Assembly (NCBI RefSeq): GCF_041296385.1
Contig: NC_091013.1
Location: 30,947,001-31,011,000 of the forward strand
Direction of reading: 5' to 3'
DNA length: 64,000 nucleotides
DNA from: Aphelocoma coerulescens
Lineage: Eukaryota > Chordata > Aves > Passeriformes > Corvidae
The notes below the pieces were generated by a model. It saw only the letters and a program-made list of their open reading frames with translations. It had not been told where the DNA came from and did not search any database. Of the stretch, positions 1 through 11,827 are shown piece by piece; the first letter of the stretch is position 1, and every line of letters begins with the position of its first letter. Position numbers and translations under genes: made by a program.

Positions 1-1100
1 CATTATGAATTTGCTATTTATTTTTGCCTATTTCTTGCAGAACCATGGACATCTGAGGAAGAATGAGAAATGAAGATGGATTCTGATGGATTCCTAATGG
101 CTACTCCTATTAAGAGTGTATGAAATCTGTGCATTATTGCTTTGTTCATATGTAAGAATGATGAGGAATCATGCTGGTGGTAAAATGAACTTCAGAAGTA
201 AAAGCACCCCCATAATAGACCATTCTGGAAACATCTACCATAGGAAAACTCTCTTTAAATCCACAGCATAGGTGTTTACCTTAGATGTTAAACTTTGAGG
301 GCTCCTTATATAGGAACACTTCCCATTTCACTGCAGATATTTGCATTGCCTGTATGTGCTTTAAATCCCTCTTGAAATATGTTTGTTTATATTTGCTGCT
401 CTTTTTGCATCATCCTGGGCTTCCAGTGCCTCCACCGGTCTGTGGTACTGCACTTCTTGAGATAATGATGAAGTTACCAGGGTGTCTCCCCTTTTTCAGA
501 CAGACTTTACCGGAATTCTTCTGGCCCAACAGCCCTGTCTCTCTGGCAGCACCTCTGTAAGTTCTGACAGAGTCATGGATCAGCTGAATTTAACAGCATC
601 CTGTGACTTGCAAACGTATTGTTAAAAAGTCATAAACCAGCAGGTAGATAACCTTCTGGGAGAGCAAATGAAATCTGAATTACAGTTTGGTCCCAAGTCT
701 CTTCTTCCATACCAAACTAAAGAGTATAAAACTAGAAAAAATCATCTCCTGAAACTGTTTATATCACAGGTTTTTGCAGCCTTCAGAAAGCTCTGAAGGA
801 AAATGGCATGTCCTTATACCAGAACTGTCCCTCCTAGAAAAATGCCAGGGATGCCTTCCCCACCATATCTCACCTCAGCTGTCCTTTGACTATGCTCCGA
901 AGGCAAACCTATGCTGGTAGACTCCCAAGAGCAGATTGTCTGATCTCTTTGAACTGATTTCCTCCTGAGGAACAAGTTTACTTAGAAAGTATGAATTTAA
1001 GGAAGCCCAGGAGTCTCTGTTCTGATGGGAGCCTGGTGACAGATTTCCTCCAGTTTCACTGTTGCTGTTATAGATGTCCTCCTAGAAAATTTTAAGAGTT
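1..1100. other. Unannotated non-coding stretch
   Basis: No recognisable gene or repeat. The first 40 bases end in a pyrimidine-rich run and CAG, which resembles a splice acceptor. The following sequence closes quickly in the frame of its first ATG. A 91-codon open frame at 285-560 has no recognisable domain and unremarkable composition, so I do not call it a gene. Confidence 0.5.
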
Positions 1101-1963
1101 TCATAGAACCATCACAGAATCACAGAATCACTTATGTTGGAATAAACCTCTGAGATCATTGAGTCCAGCCTCTGACTGATCACTGCCTTGTCAGCTAGAC
1201 CATGGCTACCTCCAGTCTTTCCTTAAACACATTCAGAGACGGTGACTGCACCACCTTCCTGGGCATTCCAATGTCTAATCACCCTTTCTGTGAAGAAATT
1301 CCTCCTGATGTCCAGCCTGAACCTTCCATGGCACAGCTTGAGGCTGTGTCCTCTTGTCCTGTCATTGGTTGCTTGAGAGAATAATTCAACCCTCACCTGG
1401 ATACAGCCTCCTTTCAGGTGGTTGTAGAGAGCAATAAGGTCACCTCTGAGCCTCCTTTTCTCCTGCCTAAACAACCCCAGTTCCCTCATCTGCTCCTCAC
1501 AGGACTTACCCTCTAGACCCTTCACCATCTCTGTTGTCCTTCTCTGGACATGCTCCAGCACCTCAATGCTTTTCTTGCAGTGAGTGACCCCAAACTGGAC
1601 ACAGGATTAGAGGTGCAGCCTCATTACTGCTGAGTACAGGTGGACAATCCCTGCCCTGGTCCCGCTGGCCACACTATTCCTGGTACAGGCCAGGTTGCCA
1701 CTGGCCTTCTTGGCCACCTGGGCTCATGCTGGTTCATGTTCAGCTGCTGTGGACCAGCACCCCCAGGTCCTTTTCCACTGGACAGCTTTCCAGTCACTCT
1801 GTCCCCAGCCTGTAGCGCTACCTGGGGTTGTTGTGACCCAAGTGCAGGATGTGGCACTTTGCCTTGCTGAACCTCATGCTGCTGGTCTCAGCCCATCTAT
1901 CTGTCAGCCTATCCGTCTCAGCCTGTCCAGATCCCTCTACAGAGCCTTCCTGCTCTCCAAAAG
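1101..1963 (-). mobile_element. CR1 LINE fragment, 5'-truncated, antisense
   Basis: CR1 is the dominant LINE of birds and moves by target-primed reverse transcription. The 3' terminus is at the left edge (1101-1150), where short repeats of the form ATCACAGA precede the conserved 'gttgga' block. The body continues for about 860 bp. On the minus strand, 1223-1561 still reads as a 112-codon frame matching the C-terminal end of the CR1 reverse transcriptase polyprotein, with the conserved 'VQRR' and 'EKRRLRGDL' segments. The element is cut at its 5' side near 1963, where a second CR1 begins. It is an inactive fossil: the endonuclease and the catalytic part of the reverse transcriptase are absent. 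Confidence 0.92.
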
Positions 1964-2070
1964 ATGATCATAGATTGGTTTGGGTTGGAAGGGACCTTAA
2001 TGATCATTTAGTTTCAATCCGTTCACCCTTCTCCCTTCCATGGACAGGGATGCTGCCCACTACATCAGTC
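1964..2070 (-). mobile_element. Short CR1 3' end, antisense
   Basis: A second CR1 terminus starts directly where the previous copy stops. The sequence 'ggtttgggttggaagggacc' at 1977-1996 is the diagnostic CR1 3' block, and a 'catgg-caggga' remnant follows before similarity fades near 2070. It is strongly 5'-truncated (about 100 bp) and in the same orientation as its neighbour. It could be an independent insertion, or part of a rearranged copy. Confidence 0.85.
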
Positions 2071-2165
2071 TCTGGACAGTTTTCCTAACTTCTGTTGTCT
2101 AATTGCTGAAGAAGTGAGATTTGGGTTTTTTTGGTGTTTGGAGCCCAAAAAGATAGTGATCTAAT

Positions 2166-2623
2166 TGTTACCGAAGGCCTAGGCCCTAGGGTGTATCACT
2201 GTGTCCCGCAGCTGTAGGGAGGAGGAGGAGGAGAGAAGATCCAGCAGGCAGGAATTGTGCAGCAAGATTGATTTATTTAATTATTTTACAAACTCTTTTA
2301 TAGACTTTTTTCTTCATAATCTAATTGGACAAAGGATCAGCCACCCCTTGGGAGTGATCAGCTAAAATCCTAAAACATCCATTGTCAAAATATTTTTCTA
2401 CTGTACCATAAACAAGACTTTCCAAGGTTGCAGGTGGCTTGGTTGTTTACATAACTCTGCTACCTCTTCTGTGAGAGAGAAAAGTCTCTCATGGGCTTAG
2501 AAAATAGCAAGAAAATCCTTGCTAGCAGCATTTTTGTATCTACAATCTATTAAGAATAACTGACACCAGGTGTTATGTTTTAACAGACACCAAGTGTTAT
2601 ATTTCACTGTATAGGTTGTTACA
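2166..2623 (-). mobile_element. ERV long terminal repeat, antisense
   Basis: A 458-bp segment with LTR architecture on the minus strand. It starts TGTAACAACC (right edge, 2623) and ends GGTAACA (left edge, 2166), so it has the TG...CA ends and short terminal inverted repeats of retroviral LTRs. In sense order it contains a TATA box (TATAAAAG, 2302-2295), then an AATAAA signal (2277-2272), then roughly 100 bp of U5. Just outside the 5' edge the minus strand reads as a purine-rich run (about 2624-2640), like the polypurine tract next to a 3' LTR. No matching target duplication is seen, which fits the 3' LTR of a truncated provirus better than a solo LTR. The family cannot be assigned from sequence alone; an ERVL-like origin is a guess. 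Confidence 0.72.
2295..2302 (-). promoter_or_regulatory. LTR TATA box
   Basis: TATAAAAG on the minus strand, about 20 bp upstream of the LTR's AATAAA signal at 2272-2277. The order of TATA box then polyadenylation signal defines the sense of the LTR and implies a very short R region. Current activity is unknown. Confidence 0.55.
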
Positions 2624-5600
2624 ATTCTGTTCTCCCCATTTAGTGGGCAGAATGGTGAGAAACGAGTCACTCCATCCAGTAGATCTTTTTGGTTAATCCA
2701 TATTGAATGACAGAGTCCTTCAATCAGCCAGTGCTAGTCTGGAAATCAACTACTTGGAAAGGGGTATATAACATCTTGCCTAATGCACCATGTCTCATAG
2801 TTTGTAGCATCTGCTTACAGCCACGTTCGAGCACTTTGCACTGTAAATGTGCCACCCCATAAATAAAATTTTAGTGGATGGAAAAGGAATAAAGATGCAT
2901 GAGCTTTGCTGTAGTACTGAGGGAAATACCAACAGGGCAGTAAAGAATGAAGATATAAATTTATCTGGTACTTCCCTGACACTGATTTGCAGACACTTAT
3001 GCACACAGGAGAACTGTCTCTGTGACTGCTGCTTGACAATGATAATAGGGTAGTAATTGACTTTTCACTATTGTGTAGCTGTTAGAACAAAAATGGACAT
3101 ACTTCCAGAGGCAAATTTATCATCAATTATAGCTCCATCAGAAATTCTTTCAGGTATTTTCTACCTTAATTCAGCTTTGGAGCCTAATTCTTTTTGTAAT
3201 TAGCAATTACAGTGCATATTGAAAAATAGCACATAGAGTAGGCAAATTGATGTGAAATGAATGTGTATCATTCACACCAAGTTCCTTGAAACCTACTATT
3301 TCTGTTTTTCTTTTTCATAAGATGGACAAGTGAGTCTACTTTAAAGAAAATTACTCCTTGGCAACAGTGACCCAAGAGGTCTACAAGTCTGCATAGCAAG
3401 CAATCTCGACAGCTTGATTATTTGTTATAAGAACAGCTCTGAAACATTTAATCTATAGAGCATGTTATGATTTCAGCTGAGAAATTTCATCTTCAATATT
3501 CCTGAGTACTAAACTAAAGTGAGAGGCGGGCAACTGCAAGTCACTCATTAGTACCCACACCATGGTTAAATCCTTGTTAGAGGAGAATAACAAATGTAGA
3601 AGGGCTCATTTTTCCCCTCGCATGGGAAATGCGATTCAAGAGTGTATTTTTTAGCCTGCTCAGAAGCATGCAAAAATAGTGTTCATTAGCATTAGGGAAG
3701 ATACAGATGCTGTGTGAGAAAAGGATATAGCAATGATCATTGATTCTGGCAGAAGACTTCAGGAGCTTTCTTTGAAGTCTGACAACAGGAATCTGTGCCC
3801 AGATTTGCCAGGCTTTAATCTGTGACAATTAAATTAGGGGATAATGAAAATGATGGTGCTGTCTTCATTCTTGGTTGAATTAATGATTTCTGCGTTGTGG
3901 GGAATGCTTACCTCTCTGGCTGGTCGTCACAGAACTTCTGTTCCATCAAACTCTGATTGTAATACTGGATTTAAAGCCCTCAAAGCACTCATAATTCTTC
4001 TTTCCTGTGACTCCACTGTTACCTCTGCAGACCACCCAGTGCACACTTTGTAAATGCTACAGGGATTTCTATTAATACAACTAATTCAAGGATGCACGGA
4101 AGAGATGCGAGTACCAGCCATCCTTGCACAGGGAAGAGGACCTTTCAGTCCAGGAGGTGCAGCCGGACAGGGAGGGGACAGCTTTTGGTGGTGGGGAGGG
4201 TGTTGGCATGATGTCACCCCTGTCTATCCTCATACTGCCTTTCTCATTCCTCTGTCTCATCTCTACACACTGAGCCTCGCTTCTGCCTAAAGCTACCCAT
4301 GGCCAGTGCCTGCACATCTACTGCACGCCTGCACTGCTCCTGTGGCTGAACCGGGCTCACGTGACCTGTTATAAAACCATGTTATTGTCTAGTTTAAAAA
4401 TGACATAGTTTAAAAATGCCCCAGAGCAGCTCAAATTTTTCCTTCTGGAGAACTCTTCAAATAAGATTTACAACACTCTCATTTAAAAATCATGCAGTTT
4501 AGTAAAAAGAAATTACTATTTTCTTCAGCTACAGCTGGGTAACATATTGCCAGAGGTACAAAACTAACAGTAATTTGGAGTTTATTAATATTTGTCCTCA
4601 ATTTTTTACTTTTAACATTTCGTCATATCCCAAGGCCTCACCTATGCCCCTCAAGCAATATTTACTTATCATTACAGTCAGTATTTAGAATGTATGATGT
4701 GACAGTTAATATTTATATAAATGGTACAATAAAGAATATAGTTCATAGTTCCCTGAGTTGATCAAGAAATCTCTGTCTAAAATATAATGTGATCCTTGGA
4801 ATTCCTGGAGAGAAGGTGAATGTTCCAGTGGTCAGGCATTTTGTTTTGAAAAAGTCCATTGTACTTCAGCTACAAAGGAAAATCTGCCTATTTTTCATAA
4901 ATTCTTCTAAGTATGGAAGAAACCAAACATGTTTATTCTTGAATATAGAATGACAAGTTATGTAAACTTGGAAAAGAAAGAGTTGCATTACCTCAAGATG
5001 AATTGCTGCTGGGGGAAGGAGACACCATTGCAGCTTTTTAAATGCCACGTTTGGAAATGTGTTAAACTTTATTATGCTTTCAACATATTTTATGTGTTTT
5101 ACTCCAGTTGTACTCTGTCTAGGCAGGATACATCTGTTGTAACTCAGGCATCTGAAAGTCAGACTTCTAAGTTCGACTTAGTTACCCAAACTCCCTTTTA
5201 TAGTCAAAGGACAGAGGCAGGCACCTGCAGAAGGCACTTCATCTCATCCTCACACTGGGGTCTAGCACGAGGTCAGAACAACTGCCCCAGGGGAGTGACA
5301 GGGTCTCATCAACCCCTGTAAGATAAGCCTCGAGTGACCAGCTCCACCTTAGATCTTTCAAACATCCTAAGTTAACCGTGACAACTGCTTAAACAGAAAG
5401 GTCCCCCCAAGACTGCTGACGGCAGAATACTCACACCCGCTTACAGAGCAGAAGGTTTCAGGCTGGTTCCTGCAAAAAAGATGAAGTATGTGACATGCAC
5501 CAGATGTATATGAGTGACTTCTCTTGCCAAATTCATTGCATGATATTTGCCTGGGTCTCTGTAAGACTTCAAAGGGACAAATGGATGCCAAACTTCTTGA

Positions 5601-7577
5601 GGTCTGATTAGTTTCAGCAATGCAGAGCCTTTATGGGGATGCTGCAGATTGACTCTGAGAAGAAAACAAGACTGAATACTCTGTTCACTGCATTAATTAA
5701 TTAAGGCTATCTGGCAAGGTAGGCTGCCTGCCTTTGTATTTTCATCCCAGTTTCAACAAGAAGCCAAGACAAAAATGAGGCAGAGAATTAGCCTGAAGAA
5801 GCAGTTGTCATGGTGTAGGCAGGCATTTCAACTACTCATATTTGTGTACCATAACTGTTCTGAATTTGCTGAAGTTGAATGTGCTATTTCATAGTGCTTC
5901 CATGGATATTTGCCTTGTGCCCTAACAGAAAATAAGAACTACTGTCTTTGGCAATAAGAAAGATAAATTTTACAACACTTTTCTCCACCTATTTTAATAG
6001 AAATATTCAAATATTTAATAAGTTATTCTATTTTCATTCCTATTGTATTTTTCTGTTTTGGACTTGCCTGCTAGCCTTTGTGTTTTTTACTGTCTTTTAG
6101 CTGCTTGATAGCATGACACAGACACCTGAATTCTACCTCAAGAAAAGCCTTTGCTGTTCTCTTCTTAGCTTTGTGTATTCTTGTCACCCTTCCCCAGCAC
6201 TGGGGGAGCCTAGGGAGAGAATCAAATCCCACGTCACGCAACAGTCGTTCCAGCCTAACACAGGGAAACCTGTCATATCCCAACAAGATTAACTACTGAT
6301 GGTGTCTGATCTCAGGCAAGAGCCTGGAGTGAGCTACATGCAGTTTCCTGCTCTGGAGGTTGTGTAGTGTGCTCCTGTACAGTGCTACAGACTAAAAGGG
6401 CCAGAGAAATGCCAAGTGGCCAGTCAGGGAGGGGGACTCTCCTGAAACAGAGTTGTTCACCAGCCAGTTAAATGCAGGAGCTCTCATCCAACAGAGAGGC
6501 ATTTCCATATCGAAGAAGGGAAAAAGTCCTGTTATTTTACTAGAGAGAGTGGTCAGAATGCCTTCTGGCAAAGGAAGAAATAGTGTGCACTGCAGGATGA
6601 CAGATGAAACTGGTCTGGACCCCTTGATGAGCTCAAAGTGAAGCCTGAACACCAAAGATAATATGATTATGAAAGAGAGGTGAGCTGATCTCAAAGGAGA
6701 GGTGATCTGAGGGGAAGATAGGGAAGAGAGGCATTGGGGACAGCTCTCTGGTGGGGCTCCCCCAGAGAAGCTGTGCTCCCCCAGTGAGATGCCGTGGGCA
6801 TCTCTCAGAAGATGCACCTGGCAGTGCCATGCACAATGTCTGGAGTCCTGGATGAACTTTTCCTGTTTCATTTCATCCATTGCCTATTCTATATACATTT
6901 GTAACTGTTTTGCCTGTTTTGGATGCTATGAATAAATTACTGTGTTTGCCTTCTATTTTAACCTGATTTAAGTGTGATTTCAGGCTCCAGGATAATAAGT
7001 CATTCTTTCCTCAAACACACAGTGAATCTGTGAACGAGGGCCTGGTTTGGGTGACAGGTCACTCCTGGTATCTTTTTCTCTGCCATCTCAAATGATGAGT
7101 GTCCGTGTGTGGTATCAGTTCAAACTGCAGCAACGAACCATGTTGTAATCAATATGATGTTCTGGGATGGAATTTCAGTCTTCCTCTTTTGACTTTTTTA
7201 TAAACATACGAAATTAAAAGCAAAGACCATGTTGTACAGAAAGAATACTAGTAAGGTACTGCATTGAGCAACCAAAAGTTAATATCAAAGACATAGTTAG
7301 TTCTGTACATACACATAACACTGACCAACACCAAGATCCTTTCAAGTCTCTCTGTTGCCTCAATATGTCTTCAGTATATTTTATTGGTTTATCACTGGTA
7401 GAGGCCTTTCAAGACTTCTTTATACCACCTAATGCATGCAAAACACAATCCCATTTTGTTGTTGATTCTGGGACAGTTACCTACAGATTTAACACCAGAT
7501 CTTCAGTGGATGTAAGTCATCATAGTCACCATGGAGCTCAACAAAGCAAAAACAGTTTGTGAATTTATCAAAGGAAT
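2624..7577. other. Unannotated non-coding stretch
   Basis: About 5 kb without a recognisable gene. The first 20-150 bases may be remnant internal sequence of the ERV whose LTR lies at 2166-2623. Open frames here, including a 162-codon minus-strand frame at 6392-6880 and a 130-codon plus-strand frame at 4929-5321, show no domain or compositional support. An AATAAA signal on the plus strand at 6931-6936 lies in sequence with no other gene evidence. Confidence 0.45.
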
Positions 7578-7788
7578 AATAGGACAATTCAGGTTGGAAG
7601 GGATCTCAGGAGGTCTCCAGTCCAAACTCCTGCCCAAAGTGGGGAGCTCTGAGGCTAGGCTGCTTGTGGCTTTGTTTTGAAAAAATTCAAACAAGCAGAC
7701 AGCACAGCCTCTTGGAGCAACCAGTTCCACTACCTAGCTGTCCTTATATCCAATCCAAACCTCCCTCTTTTCACCTGATGCCTCTTAC
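7578..7788 (-). mobile_element. CR1 LINE fragment, antisense
   Basis: About 210 bp matching the 3' part of an older CR1 subfamily read backwards. It includes the 'aggttggaagggatctc' block near its 3' end at the left, a 'gtccaaactcctgc' stretch, and a 'tccttatatccaatccaaacctc' stretch near the right end. The true 3' terminal repeats are degraded. The 5' side stops near 7788, where a plus-strand CR1 begins, so the two truncated 5' ends meet head to head. Confidence 0.8.
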
Positions 7789-7792
7789 TGAT

Positions 7793-8535
7793 CCACTTGT
7801 CCTGCATTTCAATCACAACAACCCCATGCAGTGCTACAGGCCTGGGGAAGAGTAGCTGGAAAGCTGTTCGGTGGAAAAGGACGTGGAAGTGCTGGTCAAC
7901 AGCCAGGAGAAAATGGGCCAGCATGTGCCCACGTGGCCAAGAAGGCCAATGGCATCCTGGCCATATCTGCAGTAGTGTGGGCAGCAGGACCAGGAGAGGG
8001 ATTGTCCCCCTGTACTCAGCAGTAGCGAGGCCACACCTCTAATCCTGTGTCCAGTTTGGGGCCACTCACTGCAAGGCCAATACTGAGGTGCTGGAGCATG
8101 TCCAGAGAAGGGCAGGGGAGCTGGTGAAGGGTCTGGAGCACAAGTCCCATCAGGAGCGGCTGAGGGAGCTGGAGTTGTTTAGGCAGGAGAAAAGGAGGCT
8201 CAGAGGTGACCTTATTGCTCTCTACAACCACCTGAAAGAAGATGGTCAGTCTTTTCCCCCAGGTAACAAGGGTAAGAGGAAATAGTTTCAAGTTGCACCA
8301 GGGGAAGTTTAGATTGGTTATGAGAAGAACATTCTTCACCAGAAGAGTTGTCAAGCATTGAAACAGGCTGCCCAGGAAAGCGGTTGAGTCACCAACCCTG
8401 GAGGTATTTAAAAGACATATAAATGTGGCACTTGGGGACATGGTTAATAGTGATCTTTTAAGTGCTATGTTAATGGCTGGACTCAATGATCTTAAGGGTC
8501 TTTTACAAACTAAACACTTTTATGAGTCTGTGATT
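7793..8535 (+). mobile_element. CR1 LINE fragment, 5'-truncated, sense
   Basis: About 740 bp of CR1 in plus orientation, reaching the natural 3' terminus ('tatgagtctgtgatt' at 8521-8535). It covers the region after the reverse transcriptase core. The frame at 8088-8285 reads as the C-terminal CR1 segment with '[16 protein letters not shown]' and '[16 protein letters not shown]', then breaks. Several frameshifts separate the recognisable blocks, so no functional protein is made. It matches the CR1 at 1101-1963 over much of its length in opposite orientation, suggesting related subfamilies. Confidence 0.92.
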
Positions 8536-9520
8536 GTTTCTCACCCTCCTGCCTTGTGATGCTGTGAAGTGCTGGGTTTTGGCTTCTTCATGGTCCCTCC
8601 TAGATGCTGGCCAGCTGTTACATGTCCTCAAAACTCTCTCCTGCAGATTGAGCAAGTCCTAATCTCTCCTGCTCCACCTGCTGATGCTCAGCATCTCCCT
8701 CTGTTTTCTTACTTAAAGGTGAGAAGAAACACCTTGTGCTCCCCTGGATGTGCGGAATTCAACCCACCACACATCCCACTGGTGTGAGAAGCTTTTTGAG
8801 GGGTGGATCTTGCAGCCTCCACTGAGTGAAACAGGTTCCTACACTTGGACTAACAATTGTGTACAGGTCCTAAAAGTTCTGGGCTTTTTAATGATAGCAC
8901 TGTCTTTGTCTCCCCTTCATTTGAGAGTGAGATAGGCTGTACTATCACTCTAGATTGTGTTATCTCTCATTTTCAGCTAAGTGCACTGTGCCGTGGTGTC
9001 ATTTTTCAAAGCAAGCCAAAAGACTTGCTCTATCTGGGTGACTTTGATTTCTTACTTTATCCACTCCCATCTCCCTCCTCCCTGCAACAAGATGAAAACA
9101 TCAGTATCTGTTTTGGGCTCCCAAGGTATGACATAATGTCAATGGAATTTGTTTTTAATCTGGGTGACTAACGGTTATCTGACAATCCAAGTAATATTTC
9201 TCCACATCCATCTGTCAAACTCCAGCAAATTTACAGGGGGAGACAGAGTCAGATTTAGCAGCCAGGCAAGCCCATTAACACCCTGGGATGGCAACTTCGA
9301 CTCCCTGCAATATGATTTTCCCCATGCCTGTCCTGTGCTGCCCTTTTCATTTTTTATTTACGTAAAATTATAACTCTTCTGTTTGAAAGTCATCTTCTTT
9401 TATTTCTGAGGCTGTTTCCTACAGTGAGTCAGGTCAGGCGAACTATTATTAGGACCATGTTTATTTATAATGGGTAGTTTAGCATTAAGCAACGAGTTGT
9501 GACAGGCTGTGCATTTCTGG
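8536..9520. other. Unannotated non-coding stretch
   Basis: I see no repeat, RNA gene or credible coding frame. A 104-codon frame at 8857-9171 has no recognisable features. Confidence 0.45.
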
Positions 9521-9713
9521 AGGACGATGGCAGGCTCGGGGTGCCTGCGCAGGCACGATGCCGAAGGCGGAGGGCTCCTGCCACCCCAGCCGGCCTCCAG
9601 ACACGCTGAGCCGCCAGCGGCTCTCTGCCGTTATGAAATGGAACGTTGAGAGCGAAACGAGGACACGCCGGAGCCAGCGCCGGTGCTGGGCGCTTGGGCA
9701 GCGCGCCATTGAG
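9521..9713. promoter_or_regulatory. Compact CpG-rich islet
   Basis: About 190 bp with roughly 20 CpG dinucleotides by eye, against a CpG-depleted background on both sides. GC content is clearly above the flanks. There is no clear TATA box. In vertebrates such islets are often unmethylated and mark promoters or regulatory elements, but a small, unsupported islet can also be a remnant of an old GC-rich repeat. No open frame through it (75 codons at most) is convincing. I infer possible promoter activity; direction cannot be judged. Confidence 0.4.
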
Positions 9714-11811
9714 GTACCTCTGGCAGTGCCATCCCTGCCTTGCTGCGTGCCCTGGTGACGGGCAGCTCTCAGGTGGGACTCATGAGATGCAGAACAATGT
9801 CCAGAAGCAGGATTCCACAGCCCCAGTTTTTTCCAGGTGTCCCTCTTTTTCGCACCCTGTGTGCCTTCCCTGACACCACTGGTTTATTGCCCCCTCTCTA
9901 TGTGGCTCTGCTGTATTCCATGGAGTTTTCTTATTCTACTTGGGGGCACTTTCCAAATAATTGAGCTATTTATTCATTTGTAGTCTATTCCATCTTCCCT
10001 GACAGCTTCAGATCCCACAAGCCTGACCAGAGGGCCTGCCAAAGACTGCAGAATGTGGAGGAGACAGGAACGTTCCTTCAGTGATACCCAAACCAGAGCA
10101 GCAAAGAGGGCCAAGGACCATGGAGACCCTTCCCTTCAGCAGAAGGTTAGGCAGATGATATTTCACCACTTGACTGCCACACAGTGGGGCAGCCTGTGCA
10201 AGCTGCCTCAGCTTCCCTTGGAAGAAAATGCTGCTTCTTTTTTGCCATCATTCCTCTGGTCCTGTACCCTGATGGAGAGCTTGTGCTAGCTGAGTAACTG
10301 TGCAGGAATGTATCAGGTTCAGGCACATTTCCCCCTGTCCCTCCCATGGACCTGAATGTCACCTGCAGCTGGCATGGTAAGGCACCTGATTTAGCACGAT
10401 GAATTCTGCTGCTGGAGGCCCAGGCAGACACACACTGCTGAATGTGTCCTTAGGAGAGATGGGACCCCCCACACTGGCAGGGGTAGGGTGCAAGTGTTGT
10501 GACCTTTACCCATGGCCTGTTTCTTGCCAGAAGCAAGTCCACACAGCACACTTGCAGCTGTGGAGGTTTTCATCTCTCCTCTTAGCTGAACCCAGTACCT
10601 CCATTATTTCCCTGTGAATGTGAGTAGTGGCAAGGAATATGGTACTGGGGATTGGTGAGAGGATAATATCCTGTTTTTTTCTCTTTCTCCGGTAAATCTC
10701 CACCTGCACTTTTCTTCTTACCTATGGGTTTGCATTTGTTTGACTTCAGTCCCGATTTTTTTGAGGAGATGGTGAACCTACTCGAATGTTTATCATCCGG
10801 CAAACCCAAGATGACATCTGTGCTTCTGCATCCACCTCTAAGTGAGAAGCTGTGACCATGGCTGTCAGGAGATCCATGTCCAAATCAGTTACCAAGGAGT
10901 TAAATCCAGCAGCTCTTATTCAGTTCTTAGCTTGGCAAAACCTCAATGAAGATAAGGAGACTTTTAACTGATCGAGGATGTCAGGTTCCAATAATGAGCA
11001 TGGCTGTAGTTCCTGAAATGTGTGTGCATGAATTTGCTCAAGAGTATATTGCAGAGGTGTTTCTGACATTTGGCAACATTAATATTTAAGTCTTCCTGTG
11101 TTATTTTTGCTAAAGGAATTAGAAATTAGCATGCCATGATGATAATAGAGGAACTGAAAATAAATAACCAGATTGTGCCCTCAATCCACATGCCCAATTC
11201 CCATGGATGTCATTGGAAATAGTGTGCACACGCCTCTGAGGGCAGAATTTGGCCCAGCACACCTCTTTCTGTGATGCGCATGCTACGCTCGCTGCTGCCA
11301 GCAAGAGAGGAGTGCAGGCCTAAATTGTTTAGAGCCCAAGCCACCTGCTGTGTTGTTCTTGCTGTATTTTTCCGTCCTTTTTCATGGTGATTGAAACTGT
11401 AATTCATCCAGTGGCTACAGCTGATGTCTTTGCAGGCAAGTCCTGCACCCCTCTGCTAGCAGAAGGGCAGCGAATTGCCTACAAGATGTGTCTCTGGCAG
11501 ACCAGCCTATTGGAGTCTGTACCAGCACACTCCACCTGGATCTGGTGGGATCACAGAGGTGTCACTGGGACTGCCCTGGGGCAAGGACATGGGCTCCATG
11601 ACCTCTTGTTATTCATTGCAATTCAGTCTGTGATAAATCGTTGCATCTTTTCTGCCTTTGAGCTGGGACCTGGTGGACTTGGTGTGTGTTAAATGTTATC
11701 CTACTGAAGGATGCTTTTCTGAGCCAAGGTTTTTAGCTGTAAAGTTGGGTTTTTTTTACTCTACAAGGCTTCTGAAGAATGGTTAGTTACATCACATTTA
11801 TAATGATTATC

Positions 11812-11827
11812 AAAAAAAAAAAAAAAA
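11812..11827. repeat. A16 mononucleotide tract
   Basis: Sixteen consecutive A residues followed by GAAAGG. No adjoining element with a poly(A) tail or target duplication was recognised, so it is treated as a simple repeat. Confidence 0.9.

Noticed and set aside
5140..5420. Possible LTR-like segment around 'cccttttatagtc'
   Set aside because: A TATA-like word is present, but I could find no TG...CA ends with a target duplication and no polyadenylation signal in order.
6392..6880. 162-codon minus-strand open frame
   Set aside because: No domain, no supporting splice or promoter signals, and ordinary intergenic composition.
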